A stretch of 31,687 bases of DNA from Irineochytrium annulatum (taxonomy: Eukaryota > Chytridiomycota > Chytridiomycetes > Chytridiales > Chytridiaceae), in assembly GCA_027600665.1 (NCBI GenBank), contig JADGJL010000211.1:1-31687 (forward strand). Reading direction: 5' to 3'. This document shows, piece after piece, positions 30,465 through 31,687 of the stretch (position 1 is its first letter; the number at the start of each line of letters is the position of its first letter). The position numbers were made by a program, and so were the translations under genes. The notes below the pieces were generated by a model that saw only the letters and a program-made list of their open reading frames with translations, made no database searches and was not told the DNA's origin.

Positions 30465-31687
30465 ATGGGGGAGCCAAAACCGGACCCGGCAGCCGATGTG
30501 GCGGTTGGCGGACAGAATGCCCATCCAACACCGCGAACGCAAGTCAAGATACTCAAAAAGGCTTCCACGACTCTGCCGGCAGCTGAAGAGGCTGACACGA
30601 AGGAGAAGGAGATAGAGAGGGATGGCGAGAAGGACGAGCCCAGTGACGCTGCCGATGAGGCCGACGCCGACGAGGTGGACGACGTAAGCATTCGATTGCT
30701 TTTGTTGCCCAATGCGCTGGTTTGTACTGATTCGTCCTCGTTACCGCAGTGGGAATCAGCGGAGCCCATAGCGGTACCCCCAATAACACCAGCAGCCACG
30801 CAGTTGTGAGTACCGCTGTTTGTTTCCTTGCTGGCATGCTTTAACGGTGTCGTTCAACCAGGCGTGCGACTGCGACCCCTTTCACGAGCGCTCAAGTCAT
30901 CGAGAATGTAAATAGCACACGCTCCGAGTACGTCCCCCAGGTCCGCATCATGCGGCGGGAGAAGAAGACTTCCTCGCCGACCGTGTTGGCGCCCAACCCC
31001 TTTTCGTCATCAACATCATCACCAGCAACCTCATCACCCATCATTATCGCCAAATCGGTCGCCGCCAAAAGCTCCTCCTCGAGCGACGGGGAGGATGGCG
31101 ACTCCGCAAAAGCTCAAGCCGCCGCATCTAAGACCCTTGCCGAACGAGAGGCCGAGTACCGCGCGGCCCGCATGCGCATTTTTGGCAAGGAGGAGCCTGA
31201 CTCGGAAGGCGAGACGGGGAACCAGTCCCTCTCCTCTCTGGGCCTGAACCCGGACTCGGACTCCTTCAGCATGACGCCGCTCTCGAACGCGCTGCCCCCA
31301 CATCCGGCCGCCCATTCCGTTAACCCCATCTCTAATAACTCCGCAGTGCGGCCGTACCGGAGCTCTACGCCTCCTGTCCGCTCCGTGGCTAATAACCTGG
31401 ACAACCATCCAAGGATATGGACGCCGTCAAACCAAGTCGCCGTGAACGTCAGCAACGCCATGGGTACGACTGCGGGACTCTGGGCTGCGCCGGGCGGGGG
31501 AGGGTACGGAGGGCCCTTGCAGGGCCTCGGAAACGGATTACCGGGCTCGGGTGGAGGCGTCAACTCGATGTCGGGGCTGAGCCGGCAACCGATTCCGCCG
31601 CCGAGCGTCATGGGTGGGGCCAACCCGTACCAGACTGGTCCGCAACAGCTACCCCCCAATCCAGCGGCGGCGTGGGGAGTTCAAGGC
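30465..31687 (+). CDS. SUZ-domain RNA-associated protein (3' partial)
   Basis: SUZ is a short basic motif found in RNA-binding proteins. Exons seen: 30465 to about 30681, about 30751-30805, and 30862 to the window end, still open. The N-terminus contains TQVKILKK, then a Glu/Asp-rich stretch. After the second intron comes the SUZ motif: VRIMRREKK, a Ser/Pro-rich spacer, and LAEREAEYRAARMRIFGKEE. Downstream the protein becomes low complexity, rich in Ser, Pro, Asn and Gly, with Gly-rich and Pro/Gln-rich segments typical of disordered RNP-granule proteins. No R3H domain is visible in this part. The 3' end lies beyond the window, so length and stop are unknown. Confidence 0.75.

Overview
The window is nuclear DNA of a eukaryote with many short GT-AG introns (about 40-75 nt). 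The gene set suggests a fungus, most likely a zoosporic (chytrid-type) one. It combines fungal-style genes (AVL9, ROK1, ERV2-like oxidase, SGF11, a secreted cysteine-rich protein with a chitin-binding-like spacing) with a coiled-coil guanylyl cyclase and a TCAB1/WRAP53-type WD40 protein. This placement is inference from gene content; no rRNA or other taxonomic marker is present.

Layout: 1-3992 (+) is the C-terminal two thirds or so of CPSF1/CFT1, cut by the window start. 4470-5314 (+) is a small TPR-like protein. About 5710-7134 (-) is a broken SMYD-type SET/MYND gene. 7222-9777 (+) is a soluble coiled-coil guanylyl cyclase. 9778-10676 is non-coding and holds a 22-bp tandem duplication and a hairpin upstream of the next gene. 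10677-11487 (+) is an ERV2-like sulfhydryl oxidase. 12318-13856 (+) is a WRAP53/TCAB1 homologue. 14449-15144 (-) is a secreted protein with a duplicated six-cysteine module. 15464-18301 (-) is a decayed, internally deleted Ty1/copia retrotransposon whose Gag carries an RRM-like domain. 18681-20832 (+) is a SAC-domain (Sac1-like) protein whose P-loop has lost both the catalytic Cys and the Arg. 21306-23703 (-) is AVL9. 24195-25495 (+) is SGF11 of the SAGA deubiquitinase module, encoded with several micro-exons. 25643-27871 (-) is the DEAD-box helicase ROK1/DDX52. 27985-30183 (+) is the SRP receptor alpha subunit, divergent from ROK1. 30465 to the window end (+) is a SUZ-domain protein, cut at its 3' end.

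The genes are mostly unrelated housekeeping functions: mRNA 3'-end processing, histone deubiquitination, pre-rRNA processing, co-translational targeting, late secretion, oxidative folding and RNP trafficking. This is a gene-dense fungal chromosome arm rather than a biosynthetic cluster. The parts most worth a second look are the apparently dead SAC phosphatase next to the retroelement, the RRM-bearing copia Gag, the guanylyl cyclase with an all-coil N-terminus, and the micro-exon structure of SGF11. Exon boundaries were inferred by eye from GT/AG sites, reading-frame continuity and remembered protein-family motifs; no alignment program was run.
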